From Deltaproteobacteria bacterium (lineage in GTDB: Bacteria; Desulfobacterota; Desulfobacteria; Desulfobacterales; Desulfatibacillaceae), in NCBI GenBank assembly GCA_016235345.1, contig JACRLG010000026.1, forward strand, positions 7,480 through 48,944: a DNA stretch of 41,465 nt, written 5' to 3'. Each line of letters opens with the position of its first letter. Within the stretch, counting starts at the first letter, position 1. The position numbers were made by a program, and so were the translations under genes. The notes beneath the pieces were generated by a model. The model saw only the letters and a list, made by a program, of their open reading frames with translations, searched no databases and was not told the origin of the DNA. Positions 9,301-16,343 of this stretch are shown here, in pieces.

Positions 9301-12122
9301 ACCCCGTGAACCCTTACGACATGGGGGCGCTTGCCGATTTTTCAGCCGCCGGAAACGGCAGCTTCGACGACTCCTGCGGGACCGTGGTTGTCTCGCCGTC
9401 GGCATCGGTGTCCGTGAACCCGGAGCAGGCGGACGTGGACGTCTCCGCGCTTTCGGTGAATTCCACCCTGGCCAAGGGCGGGGACACGATTCAGTGGACC
9501 TTCACCCTCACCAACCGGGGCGACGCCACGGCCAGTAACCTTGCCTTCAACCTGAATCTTGGCGACGGTTACAACCTCATGACCAGGGTTTCCGGCACGG
9601 CGGAGAACACCCTTGCCGGAAACACCGCCACCTGGAACCGGGGAACCGTCAGCCTGGCCCCCGGCGCGAGCCAGACCTGGGTGTATTCAGCCCAGGTGCT
9701 CGCGGCGGGCGGAGACTTGCGCGCAACCGTGACGGTGAACGGCTACTGCGTTGACCTTAACGGAAGCGACGTCTGCCAGTACACCAACGATCAGAGCATC
9801 GGCTACCTTGCCGGAGCCGAGGTTTTAAAAACCATAGCGTCTGTGAACACCCCGGCTTCCATAACAAACGCCCCAACCAACACCACGGCCAACGCAACCC
9901 ACGGAAACGCCATAACCTACACCATAGAGGCAAGGTTCACGGACGACGGGCCGTACACTTCGGTGGCCCTCACCGACACACTTCCAGCCAACATGACCTA
10001 TGTGTCGGCTGTCCCCGCGCCGGATTCTGTGGTGGGACAGGTGCTCACATGGAACCTGGGCGGCGGGACCATTAACAGCGCGCAGACGATTTCAATTTCA
10101 GTAATCGCGCGGGTGGCCAACGCCACCAACCGTGGCGACGTGCTCACAAACACGGCGGCGCTTTCCTTCGTGCATCACGCGACAACTTTCAATTCCACCA
10201 CCCATCCGGTCAACCTTGCCGAAACCAACTCGGTGACGGTGATTGCATCCCGGTTCCGTACTGTTGACCTGCAGAAAACAGCGGTGCCGGTAGGAACCCC
10301 CACGCCGGGTAGCCTCGTCAAGGGTGGTGATACCATAGATTATACGGTGAGCGCGCGCAATTCAGGCAACAGCCCGGCTTACGAATCGGTTTTCGTTGAC
10401 GTTCTTCCCGTGGGGCTTCGCACGGCAGGCCTCACCAACATCACTGTGGGCGTGGATACATCCGGCGACCGGGTGGCCGAGCGCAATCTTACAAACGGCG
10501 TGGATTACAACACGAACTGGGTTGCGGGAACCGGAACCTTTACGGTTACGCTTCTTTCCACGGCCAACGCCACCATAGCGGCAACCGAGGCTTTGATTGT
10601 AAGCTACCGGGCAACGGTGGACGGAGCGGTTGGCGTCAATGTAATTCTCACCAACGGTGCAAGAATCAATTCTTACACCAGCCTGCCTTCCGCCGGGGCC
10701 GCCAACGAGGTTGACCGCTCCTATGCTGCCACCGGCAATGTTGTAAATTACCATCACACGGCAGGCCCGGTATCAGTTGGCAAAACCGTCGCCAACGCGG
10801 TGACTCCCACGGCCAATCAGGCGACAATAGGCGAACTTGTAACCTATACATTAACCTATGTTGTGCCCCAGGATTCGGCGGCCTTTGACCTGACCGTTTC
10901 GGATACCTTCCCCGATGGCCTCACGGTCCAATCGGCGGGCTTCAGCTACGAGAACCCGGCTGGCGGGCCTGCAATAACCGGCGCGCTCACCATAACCCCC
11001 AACGGCGACGGCACCTACTCGGTTACAGGCACCATCGGCGACGTAGAGGCCAACGCCACAACCGGCGACAACACGGTCACGGTTACGGTCACCGCCACCG
11101 TTGACCAGAAGTACAATAGCGGAACAAACGTGGTCAGGGGTGACGTCTTCAACAACACCGGCTCCTTTACCTGGAACGGAATAAACGACACCCCGGCCAC
11201 CACGCAGACAAACAGCACCGGGGCAGCGCCCACGGTAACCATAATTGAACCGACCCTTGCAAACCTCACCAAGGCGGTTCAGGGAATATCCACGCCGCGC
11301 GGCACGGACACATTCTACTGGTATGACGGAATCAACCCGGACCCCATCACCGCCGCAGGCCTTAACGTGGTTCTTCCGGGCGACCTTGTCACTTACAGGG
11401 TGACGGTGCAGAACACGGACGCCGCCTGCAGGGCCTACGACGTGGTGATTTCCGACGTTATTCCAAGCGGCATGACCTACAACTCCGTGGTGTCGGTCAC
11501 AGGCTCCATAAGGGGCGCGCTTGCCCTCACCACCGATTACACAATTGACACCACCGCGCCCAATCTTCAGATAACCGTCAAGCGCCTGGACCCCGGTGAA
11601 ACCCTCACCATCGATTATCGCTACTCGGTGGATAATGGGCTGGCCATAGGCAGGGTTCTCATAAACTCGGTCACCGAAACGGATTATTCGACCCTGCCCG
11701 CCGGAAACCCCTACGAGGCCCTTGAGCGCGACTCCACCTCCGATCCGGCCTACAGCGACCTTGGCCCCGCAACGGCCATGGTGGGCGTACGCAACACAAG
11801 CGCCACCTTTTCCGTCTACCGGATTTTCGACGACGCTGGAAGCCCCATCGCGCCCCAGAGCGTTTCAGCCGGAGAGGTGAGGGTAGGGGAGGTGCTTCGC
11901 TACGAGGTGGAGATTCCCATCTGGAACAACACCGCCTTCCTGCGCGGAACAGCAGCCTCGTCCCACTTTATTTTCAGGCTAATCTTCCGAACGGAGTCTC
12001 CCGCGTGGCGGGCCAGGACATCTACAACACCGGAACGCTCACCACGGCCCTTTCGCTTCTTGGCGTCGCCAACACCGGAACGGCCCAGCACGAGAACTGG
12101 CAATGGAGTTTCGACAACATAA
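3387..12122 (+). CDS. Giant lamin-tail/DUF11 repeat surface protein, N-terminal part (frameshifted)
   Basis: An ATG at 3387 gives a clean signal peptide (MRKY, a hydrophobic core, then AHA|S), better than the GTG at 3381. Residues about 22-140 are a lamin-tail (LTD) domain (PVINEVVFDPSG). The rest is a chain of DUF11-type beta-sandwich repeats with phrases such as LPANMTYVSAVPA. Two alternating modules are duplicated in the first half: one containing DYYY-SS-PAGTYN-GAHTVT and one containing a TWGC...C cysteine group. From about 10255 a longer 690-770 residue super-repeat starts, including segments like the isopeptide-forming fimbrial D2 domain. The last ~50 codons (after about 11972) are out of frame: the true continuation is in the -1 frame, in the next feature. 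Exported and probably cell-surface; the function is not known. Together with the next feature it would be one protein of about 4,300 residues. Confidence 0.85.
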   Translation: MRKYVIITLVAFLLLLAGAAHASPVINEVVFDPSGTELDGECVEIYNDSAAAIVMTNYALTNQGALSYTFPVFTLAAGDYVVVHMGAGVNTATNLYANQALARLDNTGDDLVLQNAGGTAIDYIAYGSGGAIQACPGPLSWTGDISIAGYAEGDSTALYPNGADENSGTWWIRRTGGQISQGAGNGVQPDPTVAFTNLNPTSTAACQDIRADVRITNNDSAFALYDTDVVVSLPADYYYISSSPAGTYNAGAHTVTWAVGTLAASGIQNFELHVRPACSAASGSHLSARADYRRFPSEPNPKHSTSAVNSGNITLSSPTLDLVLGEFTSGATVIWEESGQTVEYKMTVLNTGTSGTVTGVPVTFAYGAGLTLVAIKNDTSVGTSVIYTDAGNVASWTTDVIAAGGQEVFYIRCSTTACADLAATAGATWGCADDGGAPSCSLADSALVTVRCPLTFTIVETLPEGGGTYVNSCQEFTETVTLTNNDENQLDSVQAVVTIPVDYYYVSSVPAGTYNSGAHTVTFNVGSIAGFGTQALVMTLRTSCNAISMQQVMASVTYETPSQNVITPIGEHIVVRHPVVNITMEDDANPGATTILAARGDTAVFRLNVVNTGDGSLKNGADVSFTAGTGFSNILFYDSSDVLLAPQPTLSGGVYTWNSGEVAAGTTKYFKIRLLISDCVNLTNQASYTWGCADDGGAPSCTETNLSNSSITILLKTPLVSVSVPAISVAWCTGTTVTIPVTNNGTGPARNVQVNITGLDYTNLDIVTTGASNFSYVQNGAVTEFHLTSGADTDSDGTSDDIAASGSYNIVFTYSVKTGGAGCAAGGAGGGLIVQPEYVDDCDNVFTAGTALGAFAVAARPRVTIVKNGPIFASVGGTLGWSFTVTNYYTSPLTVEVVDEYPDAGDTANGWGNFVCTNPDGGTNNGDTVTFTVANGNAITIPAGGSVTKTLAFNAPTETCAGGQTYGNTATMTFTANDCNGCVILGNGSIAGASVYINNTSEEVIEDQTRIITYTNYNSNHRLVAAASGETCAVTEDGSGNVLINGGVNVSASIDFNNAVTVPNTWDNTDGSGNNISFTEHLDGGFQIPAAVNMGDSLATRLNLVITYNGNNITSQVTVTDNGGSFTLDFGGVNEATYGTPRDGYVLAISYTLYAPAGAAGSFINHHTITVPNSGGGCVSALPEDYDWGAIAAIVPSGATVGVSKRTGNASFVDKCETATFRITVGNGTPWTTYDARVELNLNTLGAGAQYTWTSGSTVTFSGFTDETGAAVAAFDPTVVGDVLRWDFGDLNSVGYIEVELTKKCSLPGTSLAATVYTNTNCTNVTDGSSYGANASSGAYAAAVFRSANMEVVLTPEIYFIKDGYPTMRFYVLNSGNGTLYNAVVPLVFGTDLDYYSHTQTLPVGTNMVSNVIDDQHVTFTFDQITPGQQAYVDFTMRAQGCTNKSVEIVDATWGCAGQTTQCQASLPLDEVADVRVADSRIIVTEHSAVPSFLDYCGSIATFTIRISDSGISEVYEAIARETLPPGLVLYGTPQYRIDQNGDGTWDAPLANFPRPGGYTSYNAGTRVITWNFMDPNNDNSEADSIITTTDGHEADADGLRHMVLKPGAQIEIQFEANIPDCAEATNYYNGSRQAQAEVFFDKPCDHANMGDPLSSSSLNMVTELPSDANVDVLVQSRNPTGAPWNGAWTNSIVRGENGQTLEWKVTLTSNGDGSAPVVTLKDILPANVTYVGWANVGAESSAGVSMNFVSGNGTAGNPLTLLLNNTNKTDDPGTTVDETTYLDDGQQVTVLITATVNSCSPVLTTNAATAEWGCCTVGGPPGSNGNNSAAVDLRTTPDGVPTISVVELPGGEFTGCLGALRMTVTNPNPDYTLYGFNVNLPVPAGYLYDSSTATLGSTFSYAGNAGRAAITLTEAEEEPNVVGATVYWRGVADTGNIPDAKAVILPGETVTIVARYRTDGATICDTGSANDPVNPYDMGALADFSAAGNGSFDDSCGTVVVSPSASVSVNPEQADVDVSALSVNSTLAKGGDTIQWTFTLTNRGDATASNLAFNLNLGDGYNLMTRVSGTAENTLAGNTATWNRGTVSLAPGASQTWVYSAQVLAAGGDLRATVTVNGYCVDLNGSDVCQYTNDQSIGYLAGAEVLKTIASVNTPASITNAPTNTTANATHGNAITYTIEARFTDDGPYTSVALTDTLPANMTYVSAVPAPDSVVGQVLTWNLGGGTINSAQTISISVIARVANATNRGDVLTNTAALSFVHHATTFNSTTHPVNLAETNSVTVIASRFRTVDLQKTAVPVGTPTPGSLVKGGDTIDYTVSARNSGNSPAYESVFVDVLPVGLRTAGLTNITVGVDTSGDRVAERNLTNGVDYNTNWVAGTGTFTVTLLSTANATIAATEALIVSYRATVDGAVGVNVILTNGARINSYTSLPSAGAANEVDRSYAATGNVVNYHHTAGPVSVGKTVANAVTPTANQATIGELVTYTLTYVVPQDSAAFDLTVSDTFPDGLTVQSAGFSYENPAGGPAITGALTITPNGDGTYSVTGTIGDVEANATTGDNTVTVTVTATVDQKYNSGTNVVRGDVFNNTGSFTWNGINDTPATTQTNSTGAAPTVTIIEPTLANLTKAVQGISTPRGTDTFYWYDGINPDPITAAGLNVVLPGDLVTYRVTVQNTDAACRAYDVVISDVIPSGMTYNSVVSVTGSIRGALALTTDYTIDTTAPNLQITVKRLDPGETLTIDYRYSVDNGLAIGRVLINSVTETDYSTLPAGNPYEALERDSTSDPAYSDLGPATAMVGVRNTSATFSVYRIFDDAGSPIAPQSVSAGEVRVGEVLRYEVEIPIWNNTAFLRGTAASSHFIFRLIFRTESPAWRARTSTTPERSPRPFRFLASPTPERPSTRTGNGVSTT
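11971..11974 (+). other. Frameshift site (one T apparently missing)
   Basis: In the upstream frame the protein reads GTAASSHFI and then loses similarity; in the -1 frame it resumes as FQANLPNGVSRVAG. Adding one T to the TTTT run here gives TAFLRGTAASSHFIFQANLPNG in two joined pieces, which lines up without gaps over 22 positions with the same place in super-repeat 2 (TLFDGNDGVSPHVIYVDALPAG, 14206-14271). The site is therefore placed quite exactly. It could be a sequencing or assembly error, a true mutation, or slippage. Confidence 0.7.
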
Positions 12123-15100
12123 CGAACTCCGATGGCGCTGACCGCACCGTAAAACTTGTCTTCTTCGCAGTGGCCACCAACGATTATTCCGATTACAACG
12201 ACAACACCCTTTCATATTCGCTCACCTCCACCAGCCGGGTGGTGTGGGACACCACTTCAACTGCGGTGGAGCGGGGCGACGTGGCAGACCACGACCGGCC
12301 TCGTCTCGATCCCGCGAACCTGACCTACACCCTCACCCAACCGAGTATTTTAACTGCCAATCATGTCTGGCAGAGCGTAAACCCGGCCTGCGGAGCCAAC
12401 GTCATAGGCAACCAGACCATAGACTATACGGTCCGGGCCACCAACACCGGCTCGGCGGGGGCGACGAAAAGCACCGCCTATGACCTGGTTTTCGTGTCCA
12501 ATATTCCGCTTGAAATGCGCGACGTTGCGGGCCCGCAGATTCAGGCCATAACGGCCAACGGCGCGGCCCTCACCGCCGGGGTGGATTATTCCACAAGCTG
12601 GGTGCAGGCCACCGGCGTCTACACCGTTACCCTGCTCCAGACCGCAGCAGCCCAACTCCTGCGCGGCCAGTATTTTGAGATAACCTACCGCACAATAGTT
12701 GACGGCCTTGTTGGAACCGACACGTCCTTCACCACCAACGGCTACGTGTCGAGCTACACCTCGTTCCCGGCCACAGTCCCTGCCCCCTGGCCCAACAAGG
12801 ACAGAGCTTACGGAAACACGGTGGGCGTCGGGAATCCCAGTTATCTTGCGCCCCTAACATGTACCCATCAGACCGCCTCGCCGCTGCCCACAAAAGCGGT
12901 CACCATGCGCCAGACCCTTCCGGCCCAGGACCCTGTGGAGGTTTCCGATAATTCAGGCCGGGCCACCATCGGCGAGCGCGTGACCTGGAAGGCGCGGCTG
13001 GTCATTCCGCAGAACCTGACGGTTTACGATCTCACATTTACCGATACCGTGCCGGACGGCCTCACCGCCATAAGCGCCGCCTGGGCCTATTCAAACGACG
13101 TGGGCGCGAACGTGACCGGCTCCTTTGCAGCTCCTGTCGCCAACGGAAACGGCACATACACGGTTTCCGGCACCATAGGCGACGTCCCGGCTGTCACCAT
13201 CGCCGCCAACAACACCGTGATAGTGCGGATAATCTGCACCGTGGACAAGACCTTCGTATCGGCCACGGGCTCGGTGGACGCCGACGGCAACAGCCGCGTC
13301 AGCCGGGGCGACTCCATGGGGAACGTCGCCTCCTTCACCTGGAACCGCAAGAACGACGACGCCGGAACCAGCGTCACCAGAAGCTCCAATACAGGCACCC
13401 CGGTCTACTTCACCATCGTGGAGCCCACCTTGGCGACCCTTGCCAAGCAGTTCGCGTCGGGCAACGTGGCGAACGGCAACGATCTTTACGACAGCGACGG
13501 CACAACGGTAAGGAACGCCAGGGGAACGGCGACCTATTACTATTACACCGCAGGACCGACCCTTCAAACGGTAGCAGGCGTTGACACTGTGTGGCCGGAC
13601 GATTTCATGCGCTTCACCGTTACCTTCGTGAACACGGGAAATTCCAGCGCCCACGAAATCAACATGGTTGACACCCTGCCGCCTGAGATGACCTATGTCA
13701 GCGCGGTTCTGGGAGTCACCGGCCCCATAACGGCCACTGCTTCGGACGGCTCCAACCCTGCCATAACCGTCAATGCCACTTCGCCCAACCTGGACGTGAC
13801 ATTCAGCCACTTGAACGCCGGGGCCACAATGACCGTCACCTACTGGTGCCAGGTCACAAGGCTCTCCGGCGCGGGCCGGTACATGAGAAACAGCGCGATT
13901 ATTAGCGATTATTCCAGTTTGAACGACCTCATGACGGACGCGGGAGTGCCCGCTCCCAACACCCGCGAGCGCAGCTCCACGGCGGAAGCCGCGCCGGGCT
14001 TGGCTTACGCCGATCTGGGGCCGGTCACCGAGCAGGCCGGCATAGCACACGCCACCATCGTCAAGAACCAGTACAGACTTTACGACATAGACGGCGACCT
14101 GCTGGCCGTTCCTGTCAACATAAACGCTGCGGCCAGCGCAAGGGTGAGGGTGGGGGAAATTTTCAGGTACGACATAGTTGTCACGCTGCCCCGGTACAGC
14201 ACCCTCTTCGACGGCAACGATGGGGTCAGCCCGCACGTGATCTACGTGGACGCCCTTCCCGCCGGCATCCGGCGCGTGGCCGGGTCCGACGATTACGCAT
14301 CCGGCAATCTGGCCGTGCCCGTTACCGTGGGGCCGACGGACACCGGTCCGGCAACCACCGAAACCTGGTTCTGGCGGGCAACGGACATCGTCAACAACAA
14401 CAACGCCCAGCAGACGGCCACAGTACGCTTCAACGCCTACGTTTCACAGACGAACAAGGCGGGGACGCCGGTCTTTACCGACAACTCAACCGATCTCCCG
14501 GCCCTTGTCAACACGGCCCGGTGCTTCTGGGACACCCAGGAAACGAGTCCTATTGAGCGGGGAACGGGCGCAGTGGCGGGAGCCATCGACCGGCCCTACA
14601 TCCAGGCCACCCGCAATATAAATGTCCAGCAGCCGCGCCTGGCCGTGGCCAAGGTTTCGGACCAGCCCAGCGGAACCCCGGTCAACGCGGGCGACGATGT
14701 GGTTTACACGGTAACCGTAACCAACCAGAACGCAGCCACCTTCACCTACGGCGTTGCCTACGATCTCTCGTTCCAGGATACGCTTCCAATAGGCATGAGA
14801 AACGCCGCGCCGGTGATAATTTCGGTGACGGCGGGCGGGCGGGTGCTTACTGCAAATGATTACACCTCAGGTTACAACGCCGGAACCGGCCTTTTCACGC
14901 TGACCACCAATTATGACGCCATTGCCGGTAACTACGACGCCCGTATCGCTGGCGCGGAAAGCCTCGTCATCAATTACCGCGCCTGGGTTGACCTGGGAGT
15001 TGGCGCTGGGACCCTCATCAACTCGGCCCAGGTCAACCAGTACTGGAGCCTTCCCACGGCCCAGCCCACCAGCGGCACGGGCAGGAAGTCCTACGGCCCG

Positions 15101-16339
15101 CACGGCCCGGCCTGGGTGGTTCTGCAGACCGAGGCTTCGCACATCTTAAAGTCAGCCGTGCCTGTTCCCGGCTCCTACGTCGCAATCGGCGACACAATAA
15201 CCTACACTTTGGTGATACCGAACCCGTCCATCACCGCCAACATGTACGACGTCGAGCTTACCGACGTCTTGCCCGACGGCCTGGAAGTGGTGACTCCCGC
15301 CACGGACATCACCGTTGCGGGGGGCGTCGGAACGGCCATCGCATGGGCCGGGGCCAGGAACGAACAGATAACCATAACCGCCACCAGCATTCCATCGTCC
15401 ACCCAGGTTACCGTCACCATCATTGCAAGGGTGACGGGAACCTTCAACGCGGGCGGGGCCATACCCTTCTACCACGTGTTCGAGAACTTCGGCACCGTTT
15501 ACTACTACAACGCGGCGGTGGCCCCCAGAACACGCTATTCGGCGGTTTCAAACCGGGTCACCCACGTTTTCCGGCCCACGGGAATACTTCTCGAGCCCGA
15601 TCACACCGAAAACGGCGCGCCCGGAGCGGTCAAGATTTACCGCCACATTTTGAGGAACATAGCCACTACTCCGGACAATGTCACCATCACCTTCGGCCCC
15701 TCAACCCGGGCCTGGGAGTGGATGCTATATCTTGGAGACGGCGGCGGCAACATAACGGGAAGCCCCATCACCAGCGGGAGCACGGTGAATGTGGCCGCCG
15801 GGACAACCCAGGAGTTGATTTTAAAGGCCTTCATACCCCAGAACACCCCGGCCTTCACCCAGGACGTGATTGTCATTACGGCAACCGGGGCTACCAACAC
15901 CGTTTTCAACACCGACACCACAGTTGTCCAGGAGGGCAGGGTCACGATATTCAAGGAAGTGTCCACGGACGGCGTTAACTACGTAACCGAGGCCAACGTG
16001 AACGTTGGAACCGAAGTCTACCAGCGTCTCACGGTTTACGTTAACGGGGATGAGGGCGTGATGAGCGTCTTTATCATGGACCCCATTCCCGAAAACACGG
16101 TATACGTTCGTAACAGCTCAACCGATGACAACGCTGTCGCTCCGGCTGTGAACGACCCGGAACTCAAGGTTTCCTACAGCACAAACGGCGGAACAGCCTG
16201 GACCGACGGCGAACCGGCCTCCGACCCGGTGGCGGCCCAGGTGACGAATCTCGGCTGGGAATACGTGGGTAACGCCCCAACCTTTGTTCTTGAACCGGGC
16301 AAAATAAAGCAGGTGGTATTCAAGGTGCGGATAAAGTGA
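12005..16339 (+). CDS. Giant DUF11 repeat surface protein, C-terminal part (after frameshift)
   Basis: This is the continuation of the preceding gene in another frame. The GTG at 12005 is internal, there is no signal peptide, and the in-frame sequence upstream of it (LPNGVSRVAG) already matches the equivalent place in the next super-repeat (LPAGIRRVAG). It carries the second copy of the super-repeat (about 12325-14630), with modules ending ERSSTAEAAPGLAYADLGP and RVRVGEIFRYDI, and a partial third copy (about 14635-15590). A divergent C-terminal domain follows and ends VVFKVRIK. The next gene product ends in the similar ATFSVRVK, which suggests a shared terminal strand. If the split is real, this part lacks export and start signals and would not be made; if it is a sequence error, this is simply the C-terminal third of one protein. 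Confidence 0.8.
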   Translation: MAGQDIYNTGTLTTALSLLGVANTGTAQHENWQWSFDNITNSDGADRTVKLVFFAVATNDYSDYNDNTLSYSLTSTSRVVWDTTSTAVERGDVADHDRPRLDPANLTYTLTQPSILTANHVWQSVNPACGANVIGNQTIDYTVRATNTGSAGATKSTAYDLVFVSNIPLEMRDVAGPQIQAITANGAALTAGVDYSTSWVQATGVYTVTLLQTAAAQLLRGQYFEITYRTIVDGLVGTDTSFTTNGYVSSYTSFPATVPAPWPNKDRAYGNTVGVGNPSYLAPLTCTHQTASPLPTKAVTMRQTLPAQDPVEVSDNSGRATIGERVTWKARLVIPQNLTVYDLTFTDTVPDGLTAISAAWAYSNDVGANVTGSFAAPVANGNGTYTVSGTIGDVPAVTIAANNTVIVRIICTVDKTFVSATGSVDADGNSRVSRGDSMGNVASFTWNRKNDDAGTSVTRSSNTGTPVYFTIVEPTLATLAKQFASGNVANGNDLYDSDGTTVRNARGTATYYYYTAGPTLQTVAGVDTVWPDDFMRFTVTFVNTGNSSAHEINMVDTLPPEMTYVSAVLGVTGPITATASDGSNPAITVNATSPNLDVTFSHLNAGATMTVTYWCQVTRLSGAGRYMRNSAIISDYSSLNDLMTDAGVPAPNTRERSSTAEAAPGLAYADLGPVTEQAGIAHATIVKNQYRLYDIDGDLLAVPVNINAAASARVRVGEIFRYDIVVTLPRYSTLFDGNDGVSPHVIYVDALPAGIRRVAGSDDYASGNLAVPVTVGPTDTGPATTETWFWRATDIVNNNNAQQTATVRFNAYVSQTNKAGTPVFTDNSTDLPALVNTARCFWDTQETSPIERGTGAVAGAIDRPYIQATRNINVQQPRLAVAKVSDQPSGTPVNAGDDVVYTVTVTNQNAATFTYGVAYDLSFQDTLPIGMRNAAPVIISVTAGGRVLTANDYTSGYNAGTGLFTLTTNYDAIAGNYDARIAGAESLVINYRAWVDLGVGAGTLINSAQVNQYWSLPTAQPTSGTGRKSYGPHGPAWVVLQTEASHILKSAVPVPGSYVAIGDTITYTLVIPNPSITANMYDVELTDVLPDGLEVVTPATDITVAGGVGTAIAWAGARNEQITITATSIPSSTQVTVTIIARVTGTFNAGGAIPFYHVFENFGTVYYYNAAVAPRTRYSAVSNRVTHVFRPTGILLEPDHTENGAPGAVKIYRHILRNIATTPDNVTITFGPSTRAWEWMLYLGDGGGNITGSPITSGSTVNVAAGTTQELILKAFIPQNTPAFTQDVIVITATGATNTVFNTDTTVVQEGRVTIFKEVSTDGVNYVTEANVNVGTEVYQRLTVYVNGDEGVMSVFIMDPIPENTVYVRNSSTDDNAVAPAVNDPELKVSYSTNGGTAWTDGEPASDPVAAQVTNLGWEYVGNAPTFVLEPGKIKQVVFKVRIK

Positions 16340-16343
16340 GCTA

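Noticed and set aside
11960-11980. Programmed -1 ribosomal frameshift in the DUF11 gene
   Set aside because: No X-XXY-YYZ slippery heptamer in the zero frame at the crossing point and no clear stimulatory structure; a missing T explains the data better.
13091-14236. 381-codon - strand open frame inside the giant DUF11 gene
   Set aside because: It is a shadow of the repeat-rich coding frame; the composition is implausible and there is no start signal.
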